NCBI RefSeq assembly: GCF_003007685.1
Contig: NZ_PXNN01000005.1
Coordinates: 62,001-126,000, forward strand
Length of the DNA: 64,000 nt
Origin: Marinobacter halophilus
Lineage (GTDB): Bacteria > Pseudomonadota > Gammaproteobacteria > Pseudomonadales > Oleiphilaceae
Direction: 5' to 3'
Shown: positions 24,049 through 32,183 of the stretch, one piece after another
Position numbering within the stretch: the first letter of the stretch is position 1
Layout: every line of letters begins with the position of its first letter
Program-made: the position numbers and the translations under genes
Notes under the pieces: generated by a model
Seen by the model: only the letters and a program-made list of their open reading frames with translations
What the model was told of the DNA's origin: nothing
The model's database searches: none

Positions 24049-26037
24049 TCAGCCGTTGTCAGCGCCGTTCGGGCTGGTGGTAATTTCTTCCGCCGAATGC
24101 AGCTTGAAATTGATCTGCCGGCGCTCGTCATCCACTCCGATAAAGCTCACGGTGACCCGCTGCTCCAACTGGAAGATGCGGCCATTCTTGTTATGAATGA
24201 GCCGCAGGGTAACCGGATCAAAACTGTATTTGCCATCCAGGTCTTTGCAGCTGACAAAACCTTCCAGCCCATTGCAGTCCAAGCGCACAAAGAAACCCGA
24301 GGGCATGGTTCGGTTGATGGTGCCCGCCATCGGATCTTCCGGCAGGGTCTTGGCGTAGTCGGCTTTGAGCCAGGTTTCCAGCGTGTTGGCAGCTTGGCGG
24401 GCCCGGAACTGGGTGGCTTGCAGGGCTTCCAGCTGCTGGATATTCAGTGCCTTGATCGGGGCATCCCACAGCGCCGACTTGATCAGCCGGTGCACATAGA
24501 AATCGGAGAACTTGCGCAGCGGCGAGGTAAACGTGGTGTAGGCGGCCAAGCCCATGCCCTGGTGAGGCGCGGCGTCAAAACCAAGTTCGGCCCTGGCCAG
24601 TTGCCGTGACAGGATGGATTTGATCGGCACCTGCGCTTGGAGCTGGTCGCTGTGCTTCATCAGCGCCTTGAAACCGTCGGCGGTGTTGGCGTCCAGCTTG
24701 GTCAAATGCGGCGCGTGGCTTTCCAGCAGCTTGCGAATGTTATCGGCACGGTCATCGCGCAGGCCCGGATGCTGAATGAACAGACCCTGGCCGCGCTGGT
24801 TCAGGAAATCGGCGGCGCAGCGGTTGGCCGCGACCATGCATTCTTCCACCAGGCGGTGGGCTTCGTTCTGTACCGATGGCTCGATCAGCCGGATGCGCCT
24901 GTTTTCATCCAGACGCAGGCGAAACTCCGGCCTGTCCGTGCTCAACAGGGCATGCTCGGCACGCCATTTACGCAGGGCGGTGGCGGCTTGATGCAGCTGG
25001 TCCAGACTGTTGCTCACGTCATCGGACAGCGCCTTGATCTCGTCGTCTTGCCGACCTTCGATCAGGTGCGACACCAGCTCGTAACTGAGCTTGCCTTTGG
25101 AGCAAATGGTGGCCTGGTGAAAGCTGTAGTCGCCCAAACTGCCATCGTTGTTCACCTGCAGGTCGCATACCAGAACCAGCCGGGGCACGTCCGGCATCAA
25201 CGAGCACAGGCGGGTACTGATGCTGTCGGGCAACATTGGCAGCGGCTCGCCCGGAAAGTAGATCGCGGTGGCCCGATTAAAGGCTTCTTCTTCGGCCGGG
25301 CTGCCCGGTTCGATCATCGCGGTGGGGTCGGCAATGGCGATCGACAGGGCCCAGCCGGTGGCGTTCGGAGTGGCCATCAGGGCATCGTCCATATCCTGGG
25401 TGCCCGGGCTGTCGATGGTTACATACGGTTGGCCCGTGCGATCTTCCCGGTCATCCGTGTAACTGGCGATGCTGTCTTCGCTCAGACTGTCGGCCTGGGT
25501 CTGAACCTGCTCCGGCCAGGCGTCAGCAAGGTCGAAGTTGGCCAGCGTGAAGGCCCGCTCGATTCCGGGCTCGCCGGCTTTGCCGATCACCCGCAATATC
25601 TTGGCCTGGCCCTTGCCGTCTTTGATCGGATGACGGTGGATCTGGCAGTAGATAAAGTCATCCGGCTGGGCACCCATGCGCTCCTTGGGCGGTATAAAGA
25701 TCCAGCGGTTGATGCCCGGGGTTTCCGGCGCCACAAAGTGGCCCTTGCCCTTGATCAGGTAACGGCCGACGAAAGTGGTGAGGTGGGATTCCAGCAGCTC
25801 ATCCACTACCCCCTGGGTTTTGCCTTTTTCCACTTCCTGCTCGGTGACGTTAACGCGGTCACCGGGCAATACCTTTTGCATTTCTTCCGGCGGCAAGAAC
25901 ACATCCCGCCCTTCATCCAGAGCCACAAAGCCAAAGCGCCCGTTGGTCGGCTTGACGGTCCCGGCGAAGACCACCTTGTGTTCCTTGATATCGGTTTTCA
26001 GCTGGCGCAATTGATTGAGGGCGTCGGCATTGAGCAT
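24049..26037 (-). CDS. rnb: Exoribonuclease II
   Basis: 662 residues, RNase II/RNB family. N-terminal cold-shock domains (TVKPTNGRFGFVALDEGRDVFLPPEEM at about 27-54), the RNB active site at about 208-220 with the metal-binding Asp cluster in DSPGTQDMDDAL, later LPDSISTRLCSLMPD and the AYTTFTSPLRKFSDFYVHRLI stretch, and a C-terminal S1 domain. It degrades single-stranded RNA processively from the 3' end. The length and motif variant fit RNase II better than RNase R, which is longer and has a basic tail. Confidence 0.92.
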   Translation of the reverse strand: MLNADALNQLRQLKTDIKEHKVVFAGTVKPTNGRFGFVALDEGRDVFLPPEEMQKVLPGDRVNVTEQEVEKGKTQGVVDELLESHLTTFVGRYLIKGKGHFVAPETPGINRWIFIPPKERMGAQPDDFIYCQIHRHPIKDGKGQAKILRVIGKAGEPGIERAFTLANFDLADAWPEQVQTQADSLSEDSIASYTDDREDRTGQPYVTIDSPGTQDMDDALMATPNATGWALSIAIADPTAMIEPGSPAEEEAFNRATAIYFPGEPLPMLPDSISTRLCSLMPDVPRLVLVCDLQVNNDGSLGDYSFHQATICSKGKLSYELVSHLIEGRQDDEIKALSDDVSNSLDQLHQAATALRKWRAEHALLSTDRPEFRLRLDENRRIRLIEPSVQNEAHRLVEECMVAANRCAADFLNQRGQGLFIQHPGLRDDRADNIRKLLESHAPHLTKLDANTADGFKALMKHSDQLQAQVPIKSILSRQLARAELGFDAAPHQGMGLAAYTTFTSPLRKFSDFYVHRLIKSALWDAPIKALNIQQLEALQATQFRARQAANTLETWLKADYAKTLPEDPMAGTINRTMPSGFFVRLDCNGLEGFVSCKDLDGKYSFDPVTLRLIHNKNGRIFQLEQRVTVSFIGVDDERRQINFKLHSAEEITTSPNGADNG

Positions 26038-26108
26038 GAAGAGATAACCTGACTATAAATGTGTGATGTTGCGGAGTATAACGGTTATGTCGGAGGGAGT
26101 CAGATCTG

Positions 26109-27827
26109 TCAGGCCGGATGGCTTTCTTTGTCGCTGGCGTCAAGAATGCAAACCTGGTTGCGGCCTTTGTGTTTGGCTTCGTACAGAGCCTGATCGGCGT
26201 TTCGCAGCAAAGTGTCCAGATCGTCTCCCGGCTGGCAAAAACAGCCACCCACGCTGACGGTAACCGGTATACCGGTGCGTTGGCTTTCCTGTTCTACGCT
26301 GGCACAAACGCGGCCTGCCACCTGCTCAAGTGTGTCCTGATCGCACGGTGACAGCAACACCACAAACTCATCGCCACCCCAGCGCCCGGGGTGATCGTAA
26401 GGGCGCACCGCAGCCTTCAGCCAAAGCGCAACCCGGCACAGAATATCATCGCCGGCCTGATGGCCCCGGCTGTCGTTGATGCTCTTAAAGTGATCAATGT
26501 CGAGCCAGATCAGCCCGAACCCCTTGTTCTCCCGTTCTGCCCGTTGAATTTCCTGAGCGATAACTTCATCCAGCCCGCGCCGGTTTTTCAGGCCGGTGAG
26601 GGCATCAACCCGAGCCAGACGGTGCAGCTCTTCGGTACGTTGGGCCACCTTGCGTTCCAGTTCAGCGGTGGTGTCACGCATGGTGGCGGTCATCTTTTCG
26701 AAGTGGTCAACCAACCGGCCGATTTCGTTATCCGGTTTGGGCAGGTAAGGCAGGTCAAACCGGCCCTCCCGCAAGCGCGTAACCGCCGCCTCCAGACCGA
26801 GAACCGGGTTCAGAATGCGCGACTGAATGATCAGGTGGAAAACAACCAGGGAGACCAGCAGGGTCACCAGAAAAACTGTTACCAACGGCCACAGGTAACT
26901 GGTTGGCACCAGTGCGTTCAAATCCAGCAGGGTAATCTCGAACCAGCCAATAGCGGGCAGAAAGGCGACTCCGGCAAGATGTTTTCGGCCGTCGATGGTG
27001 ACAAACCCGCTCTCGACCGCGCCGTCTTCTCCATTGCGTTGTTTGAGCATCTGCAGCATGCCCAGTATCTGCTGTTTGTCCTGGCGACTTTCGAACAGCA
27101 GATCGACTGTATTTTTCTGGCCTTCCGGTTTGATGATGCTGGCGAAATCGATGTAGTTGCGGTCACGATACAGTTGAATCGCGCCGTTATAGTCCACGAA
27201 CAGTGTGGTGATGCCGTCCTGACCGATGTCGACGATGTCCTGTAGAAAAGTGTCCAGATTCAGGCCAGTACCGACCATGCCAATGATGTCGTTGTTGTTG
27301 TCGCGCATCAGCACATCAATCCACAGCTTGGTCACTCCGAGCTCCTGATCTGGGTTGACGTTCAGGTGAAAGTCGCGGCCTTCGTCGATGAGTTGAAAGA
27401 ACCAGGCATCGTCCGGCTTTTCCGGATCCAGCACATAGCGGAACTGGTCGCCGGCGTATTGATTGTCCGCGTTGTTGTAGTAGTAATGGCCATTGGACCG
27501 GAGCGCCACGAAGTAGCTGTTGTCCCGGAAGTTGTTGCGGAAGCTTTCCATCTGGCGGATGGCGCCGGTGGTGAGGGCAGGATTGTCGGGATCTACGGCC
27601 CACTGGATGAGTGTGGAAGACTGCGCCATCTGTCCCGCCAGGCCAATCTCCCTCTCAAGAGATTGAAGCAGCCGGGCACTGTCATAGCGCACCTGTATTT
27701 CCGTGACCTGTTTGCCCCAGCGCTCGATGATGTCGGCCGACAACTCGCGATAGGCCATCCACGAGGCTGAGGCAGAGATAATGATCAGTAGTGATGCGAG
27801 GCCAAGAAGGCGAGTTTTGAGGCTCAA
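26109..27827 (-). CDS. Membrane-bound diguanylate cyclase (dCache-type sensor, GGDEF)
   Basis: 572 residues. N-terminal membrane helix, a large periplasmic sensor (residues about 35-290) with a Cache-like pattern (SYFVALRSNGHYYYNNADN, then DEGRDFHLNVNPDQELGVTKLWID and GMVGTGLNLDTF), second helix near 305, HAMP, then GGDEF from about 400. The active loop reads WGGDEF and an inhibitory RxxD (RPYD) lies five residues before it, so product feedback is expected. Makes cyclic-di-GMP from GTP. Start: TTG at 27827 has AAGGA six bases upstream; a TTG eight codons earlier lacks one. Confidence 0.9.
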   Translation of the reverse strand: MSLKTRLLGLASLLIIISASASWMAYRELSADIIERWGKQVTEIQVRYDSARLLQSLEREIGLAGQMAQSSTLIQWAVDPDNPALTTGAIRQMESFRNNFRDNSYFVALRSNGHYYYNNADNQYAGDQFRYVLDPEKPDDAWFFQLIDEGRDFHLNVNPDQELGVTKLWIDVLMRDNNNDIIGMVGTGLNLDTFLQDIVDIGQDGITTLFVDYNGAIQLYRDRNYIDFASIIKPEGQKNTVDLLFESRQDKQQILGMLQMLKQRNGEDGAVESGFVTIDGRKHLAGVAFLPAIGWFEITLLDLNALVPTSYLWPLVTVFLVTLLVSLVVFHLIIQSRILNPVLGLEAAVTRLREGRFDLPYLPKPDNEIGRLVDHFEKMTATMRDTTAELERKVAQRTEELHRLARVDALTGLKNRRGLDEVIAQEIQRAERENKGFGLIWLDIDHFKSINDSRGHQAGDDILCRVALWLKAAVRPYDHPGRWGGDEFVVLLSPCDQDTLEQVAGRVCASVEQESQRTGIPVTVSVGGCFCQPGDDLDTLLRNADQALYEAKHKGRNQVCILDASDKESHPA

Positions 27828-27920
27828 GCTGTGTCCTTGCCGGTATGACAATACAATGTTGGTGTTAATAATAGAGCACAGCCGGTCCGGAGTGTAGAAA
27901 AAGTAGGCAGAAATCTGAGG

Positions 27921-27963
27921 CCCGTTGGCGGTAATTGGCTACTCCGAATAGCCGCACAACGGG
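27921..27963. terminator. Intergenic hairpin between DUF411 and GGDEF genes
   Basis: CCCGTTG (27921-27927) pairs with CAACGGG (27957-27963), and GGCTA (27937-27941) with TAGCC (27949-27953), giving a two-part stem. It follows the DUF411 gene by 25 bases. No T-run on the minus strand; it may be a processing or stability structure. Confidence 0.3.
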
Positions 27964-27987
27964 TTGAAAGCTAATACCGACTCAGGC

Positions 27988-28437
27988 TCAGTTGTGCTCG
28001 GCAAACACCCGGGTCTGGCCTTTTTCGTTAAACAGAATGACTTTGTAGTGATCTTTGCGGTCACCCATTTCCATGCCCGGTGAACCCATGGGCATGCCCG
28101 GCACACTCAAGCCAGTGGCTTTGGGTGCTTCGCTGAGCAGGCGCTTGATGTCGTTCGCCGGGACATGACCTTCGACCACGTAATCACCGACAAAGGCGGT
28201 GTGACAGCTGCCCAGACCCGCAATCAGCCCGGCGTCCGCCTTGATTTTGCCCATGTCGTCCGAGTTGGTCGCGGTGACGTCGAAGCCATTTTCTTCCAGA
28301 TGATCTATCCAGTCGCCGCAACAACCGCAGGTCGGCGATTTGTAGACGTGAATGCTGTGAGCAGCACCGCCGGCCAGGGCCGTGGTGCTGAAACCCAGGG
28401 CGGCCACCAGGCCAAGCGCTAAGGTGTGTTTCTTCAT
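27988..28437 (-). CDS. DUF411-family periplasmic metal-binding protein
   Basis: 149 residues. A signal peptide (LALGLVAALGFSTTALAGG) is followed by HVYKSPTCGCCGDWIDHLEENGFDV, the conserved CGCC motif of DUF411, and LGSCHTAFVGDYVVEGHVPANDIKRLL. A Met/Gly-rich loop (VPGMPMGSPGMEMG) suggests Cu(I) binding. Members of this family occur with copper and other metal resistance genes, as here beside copA. GAGGTAA precedes the ATG. Probably periplasmic metal binding; mechanism not established. Confidence 0.88.
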   Translation of the reverse strand: MKKHTLALGLVAALGFSTTALAGGAAHSIHVYKSPTCGCCGDWIDHLEENGFDVTATNSDDMGKIKADAGLIAGLGSCHTAFVGDYVVEGHVPANDIKRLLSEAPKATGLSVPGMPMGSPGMEMGDRKDHYKVILFNEKGQTRVFAEHN

Positions 28438-28480
28438 GGCGATTACCTCGGTAGTGCGATTGTGAACAGGATCAGTGCTT

Positions 28481-28570
28481 CTAGCCGGCATCTTTACCGT
28501 ACAGCCAGAACCACCAGACTACGGCCGCCATCAGGGTCAGCCCTGCTGCGTTGACCAGAAATGCTTCCAT
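28481..28570 (-). CDS. 29-residue single-helix membrane peptide
   Basis: Encodes a 29-residue peptide that is mostly one hydrophobic helix ending VVWWFWLYGKDAG. The start overlaps the copA stop as TGATG and has GGAG eight bases upstream, so translation coupling with copA is likely. The VWWFWLYG end resembles the membrane anchor of cupredoxin-domain proteins, but the cupredoxin domain is absent and another stop follows shortly. Either a genuine small subunit or a truncated remnant. 43 bases before the DUF411 gene. Confidence 0.6.
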   Translation of the reverse strand: MEAFLVNAAGLTLMAAVVWWFWLYGKDAG

Positions 28571-31164
28571 CAGTTCCGCTCCCCTTGCTGTGCCGTGTTG
28601 TGGCTGGTTCTGAACAGGCGAAGCCGGTTGGCATTGGTCACCACCGTCACCGAGGACAGTGACATGGCGGCGCCGGCCAGAATCGGACTCATCAGGATGC
28701 CCCAGACAGGGTAGAGCAGCCCGGCAGCCACGGGAATACCCATTGTGTTGTAGATGAACGCGCCGAACAGGTTCTGCTTGATGTTGGTGACCGTCGCCCT
28801 GGAGATCTCGATGGCATCCGGTACCCCGTGCAGGGAGCCCCGCATCAGGGTAATGGCGGCGCTTTCAATGGCGACGTCGGTGCCGGTGCCGATGGCAAAG
28901 CCGACATCGGCGGCGGCCAGTGCGGGGGCGTCGTTGATGCCATCCCCGACCATGGCCACGGTGTAGCCTTTGCCGCGCATCTCACTGACCACTTCGGCCT
29001 TGTTTTCCGGCAGCACTTCGGCCCGGTAATCATCGATACCGGCTTTGGCGGAGATGGCCTTGGCGGTGGCGTCGATATCGCCGGTGACCATCATCACCTT
29101 GATGCCGGCCTGATGCAGGCGCTCAATGGCGGCCCGGGAGTCCGCCTTGATGGCATCGGCGACCCCGATGACGCCCAGGGCGCGGTTGCCCAGAGCCAGG
29201 AACAGCGGCGTGCCGGCGTCTTCGGTAATGGCATTTGCTGCTGCCTCTAGTTCGCCCACGGCGATACCCTCGGCCTCCAGCCAGCGCCGATTGCCCAGCC
29301 GTACCGACTGACCGTCAAAGTTGCCCTGTACGCCCTTGCCATTGAAGGCTTCAAAGCCGGTGATTTGTTCTGGCTCAACCCCATCCTGTTCCGCTTTGTT
29401 CAGAACCGCTTCGGCCAGTGGATGCTCAGAATGCTGCTCCAGCCCGGCCGCCAGCGCCAGCAGGGCAACCTCGTTGCCATCGACGGCGTGCACTCGGGTT
29501 ACCGTGGGGTGGCCTTCGGTGATGGTGCCGGTCTTGTCCAGAATCACCAGATCAATCTTGCCAGCGGTCTGCAAGGCATCGCCCTGACGGATCAGCGCGC
29601 CGTACTCGGCCGCCTTGCCCACGCCGACCATCACCGACATGGGCGTGGCCAGGCCCAGGGCACAAGGGCAGGCAATGATCAGCACGGTGGTGGCCGCCAC
29701 CATCATGTGTACCACCGCCGGCTCCGGCCCAACGTTGTACCAGACCAGCGCGGCCACGATCGCAATCAGCATCACCGAGGGCACGAACACCGACGAAATC
29801 GTGTCCGCCAGCCGGCCGATGGCCGGTTTCGAACCCTGGGCCTTTTTCACCAGCCTGATGATCTGGGCCAGCGCGGTCTCGCTGCCCACCCGAGTGGCCT
29901 CATAAATGATCGAACCGTGGGTGTTCAGGGTGCCGGCAGACACTTCATCGTCCGCGCCCTTGCTTACCGGCATGGGTTCCCCGGTGAGCATGCTTTCATC
30001 AATGCGGGTTGTGCCCTCAACAATGATGCCGTCGACCGGCAGACTCTCCCCCGGGCGCACGCGCACCCGATCGCCTTTCTGCACCTGATCCACCGGAATG
30101 TCCTGTTCCTGGCCATCGCGAATCACCCGCGCGGTTTTCGCCCGCAAATCGAGCAACCGACGCACTGCCTCCGAGGTCTTGCCCTTGGCTCGCAACTCCA
30201 GGGCCTGGCCCAGATTGATCAGGCCGATGATCATCGCCGAGGCTTCAAAATAGACGTGCCGGGCCATCTCCGGCAGCAACGCCGGTATACTGACCACCAC
30301 CATGGAATACAGCCAGGCGGTGCCGGTACCCAGCGCGATCAGGGTATCCATATTGGCGTTGTGGTGCCTGAACGCCTTCCAGGCGCCAATAAAGAAATGA
30401 CCGCCGGTGGCGATCATCACGCCCAGGGTCAGAATGCCGAAGTTGAACCAGGTGGTCTGATTGGCGTCGGTCACCATCATGGTGTCGAAACCCATGCCCC
30501 AGATCATCAGGATAATGCCGAGACCCAGGCTGATGGCCATTTTCACCAGCAGCACCTTGTACTGCTTTTTATCCTGCGCTTGCCGACGGTCATCGGCGGC
30601 ATCTGCATCTTCAATGACACTGGCACCGTAACCGGCACTCTCAATCGCCTTGATCAGCGTACCCGGCTCCGCCTGACCGCTGGCGGTGGCAGTGTTATCC
30701 GCCAGATTCATATGGGCATGAGTCACCCCGGGCACCGACAACAGCGCCTTCTCAATACTGCTGACACAGGACGCGCAGGTGGCGCCGGTCACCGACAGCG
30801 CGACCTGATCTTCCTCGGACGCCGCCGGGGCGGACCGGGTAGTCTGTTCAGACTTGTTGCCGGTAACTGAGTCGTCACCGGATTCGCTGGCGTCAGATGA
30901 CGGCGTTTTCGAGGCACAGCAGCCTGCCTTGTTCCCAGCCGCTGCAACCGGCTCTGCTGGATAGCCGGTTTCCGTCACTATCCGCGCCGCCGCGGTCAGA
31001 TCCACACCTTCCGGCAGCGCCACCGTTTGTGCTTCCAGGTTCACCTCAACCAGCTCGGTACTCCCGGTCAGTAGCTCCAGCGCGTTGCGAATCTTGCTGG
31101 CACAGCCCTGACAGGACGCTCCGGAAATACTCAGCGCGGTCTTCAACACAGGTGCGTCATTCAT
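28570..31164 (-). CDS. copA: Cu+-exporting P-type ATPase
   Basis: 864 residues, P1B-type. Two N-terminal metal-binding domains: Cys18/Cys21 in GASCQGC and Cys130/Cys133 in GATCASC, joined by a Cys/Ser/Asp-rich linker. CPC in ACPCALGLATP near 499, phosphorylation site DKTGT near 539, MVGDGINDAPAL, then YNTMGIP and MSLSS in the last helices, the combination expected of Cu+ (P1B-1) pumps. ATP-driven export of Cu+ from the cytosol. Start at 31164 overlaps merR by four bases; a longer frame would run inside merR. Part of a merR-copA-small ORF-DUF411 operon. Confidence 0.95.
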   Translation of the reverse strand: MNDAPVLKTALSISGASCQGCASKIRNALELLTGSTELVEVNLEAQTVALPEGVDLTAAARIVTETGYPAEPVAAAGNKAGCCASKTPSSDASESGDDSVTGNKSEQTTRSAPAASEEDQVALSVTGATCASCVSSIEKALLSVPGVTHAHMNLADNTATASGQAEPGTLIKAIESAGYGASVIEDADAADDRRQAQDKKQYKVLLVKMAISLGLGIILMIWGMGFDTMMVTDANQTTWFNFGILTLGVMIATGGHFFIGAWKAFRHHNANMDTLIALGTGTAWLYSMVVVSIPALLPEMARHVYFEASAMIIGLINLGQALELRAKGKTSEAVRRLLDLRAKTARVIRDGQEQDIPVDQVQKGDRVRVRPGESLPVDGIIVEGTTRIDESMLTGEPMPVSKGADDEVSAGTLNTHGSIIYEATRVGSETALAQIIRLVKKAQGSKPAIGRLADTISSVFVPSVMLIAIVAALVWYNVGPEPAVVHMMVAATTVLIIACPCALGLATPMSVMVGVGKAAEYGALIRQGDALQTAGKIDLVILDKTGTITEGHPTVTRVHAVDGNEVALLALAAGLEQHSEHPLAEAVLNKAEQDGVEPEQITGFEAFNGKGVQGNFDGQSVRLGNRRWLEAEGIAVGELEAAANAITEDAGTPLFLALGNRALGVIGVADAIKADSRAAIERLHQAGIKVMMVTGDIDATAKAISAKAGIDDYRAEVLPENKAEVVSEMRGKGYTVAMVGDGINDAPALAAADVGFAIGTGTDVAIESAAITLMRGSLHGVPDAIEISRATVTNIKQNLFGAFIYNTMGIPVAAGLLYPVWGILMSPILAGAAMSLSSVTVVTNANRLRLFRTSHNTAQQGERN

Positions 31165-31601
31165 GATGTCTGTTCTCCACAACAAGGCGGAGCAGAAGGA
31201 TCGTCCCAATGCTCGATCAACCGACAAATGGTATGGCCATCCGGCGTCCCGTCCGGCATATCCTGCCAGGCTGACAGCGCCGAAATCATCCGCGTACGCA
31301 GCTCCTGCAACTCGGTAATCTCCCGCTCCACCTCCGCCAGCCGATGCTCGAACACATCCCGCACCATCGGGCAGGGCGAATGCTGATCATCCGCTCGCTC
31401 CAGAATCTGCCGGATCTCCGGCAAGGAAAACCCCAGCCGCCGGGATTTGCGGGCAAACCGCAACCGGCGTAGATCCTCGGCGTCGTAGTGCTGATAGTTG
31501 TTGTCCGGATTCCGGACAGGACGCAGCAGGCCCTCGCGGGTGTAAAAGCGCACGGTATCCGGATTCACCCCGGCAGCGTCTGCAAGCTCTTTGACTTTCA
31601 T
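31161..31601 (-). CDS. MerR-family heavy-metal regulator
   Basis: 146 residues. Winged helix with ELADAAGVNPDTVRFYTREGLLRPVRNPDNNY, then a dimerisation coiled coil. Metal cysteines: Cys77 in HSPCPMV (aligned with Cys79 of ZntR), Cys126 in TICRLIE, and Cys140-Cys141 at the C-terminus. CueR, the usual copA regulator, has Ser at the first position. The Cys pattern suggests a divalent-metal type sensor although the linked pump looks like a Cu+ exporter. Translated just ahead of copA with a four-base overlap; activates by distorting the promoter in this family. Confidence 0.88.
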   Translation of the reverse strand: MKVKELADAAGVNPDTVRFYTREGLLRPVRNPDNNYQHYDAEDLRRLRFARKSRRLGFSLPEIRQILERADDQHSPCPMVRDVFEHRLAEVEREITELQELRTRMISALSAWQDMPDGTPDGHTICRLIEHWDDPSAPPCCGEQTS

Positions 31602-31658
31602 GGCGTAGCCCCAAAAAAGGTACGAGTTAAGGAAGTCGAGAATTGATCAAGCGGAGTG

Positions 31659-31734
31659 CCTGGGGTCGGGAGAGGGGTCGAAAACAATCAGAGAAACCCC
31701 GTTTCTCGTTTTCGACCCCTCTCCCGACCCCAGG
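31659..31734. repeat. Near-perfect intergenic palindrome (element E)
   Basis: 27-base arms (31659-31685 and 31708-31734) fully complementary; the interior adds a bulge of five bases and a second 7-bp stem, GAGAAAC with GTTTCTC, around CCC. Sequence core GGGGTCGG...CCGACCCC. Unlike the other hairpins. It lies between merR and the zinc-ribbon gene, both minus strand. Possibly a RAYT/REP-type or other mobile palindrome; only one copy is in this window. Confidence 0.85.
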
Positions 31735-31809
31735 AACGGCCATCTCCGTAAGATAAGCACAGACTAAAACCTATGACCAACTCACAGGTCAAAGGTTTCG
31801 GAGAAAAAA

Positions 31810-32139
31810 TCAGGAAGAGGCGCTTTTTGCTCGAAGAAAGGTACCGCAGGATTTACATTGATCAGGCGCCATCAGCTTCGCCTGCCAGCCTATTTTCACC
31901 CCACAAGCCGGACACTGCAGCCGTAACTGAAGCACAACAATAGGCGCTACCAATACCACCAGCAAAAGCCCCAGAGAGCCCCAGTCATCGCCACTGGAAA
32001 TCCCCAACTGACTGCTGAACACCAGCACGACTATCAGCGCCATAAAGGCAAACACAAAATAATTGCGGTTCCACCGCTCCCAGCGGCGAAGCTTTACATC
32101 CTGCTCCGCAGATAAATACCTGGCAGACATAAACATCAC
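31810..32139 (-). CDS. Two-helix membrane protein with zinc ribbon
   Basis: 109 residues. Two hydrophobic helices (FVFAFMALIVVLVF and LGLLLVVLVAPIVVLQL) followed by a cytosolic or periplasmic CPACG...CKSCG pair of CxxC motifs, a zinc ribbon. No known family recognised. Three possible ATG starts lie close together (codons 1, 2 and 4); I kept the first. Stands alone between merR and the EAL gene. Confidence 0.6.
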   Translation of the reverse strand: MMFMSARYLSAEQDVKLRRWERWNRNYFVFAFMALIVVLVFSSQLGISSGDDWGSLGLLLVVLVAPIVVLQLRLQCPACGVKIGWQAKLMAPDQCKSCGTFLRAKSASS

Positions 32140-32183
32140 TCAATGAAGTATTTGCATTAAATTTTGGGGCTACTAACCGCCAA

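Noticed and set aside
23944-24609. Plus-strand frame starting in the intergenic region, with GGA before an ATG near 24022
   Set aside because: Most of it is antisense to the RNase II C-terminus; the apparent start lies in a hairpin and no domain is seen.
29365-30870. 501-codon plus-strand frame across copA
   Set aside because: Antisense to an unmistakable P-type ATPase; His/Gln/Arg-rich with no recognisable domain.
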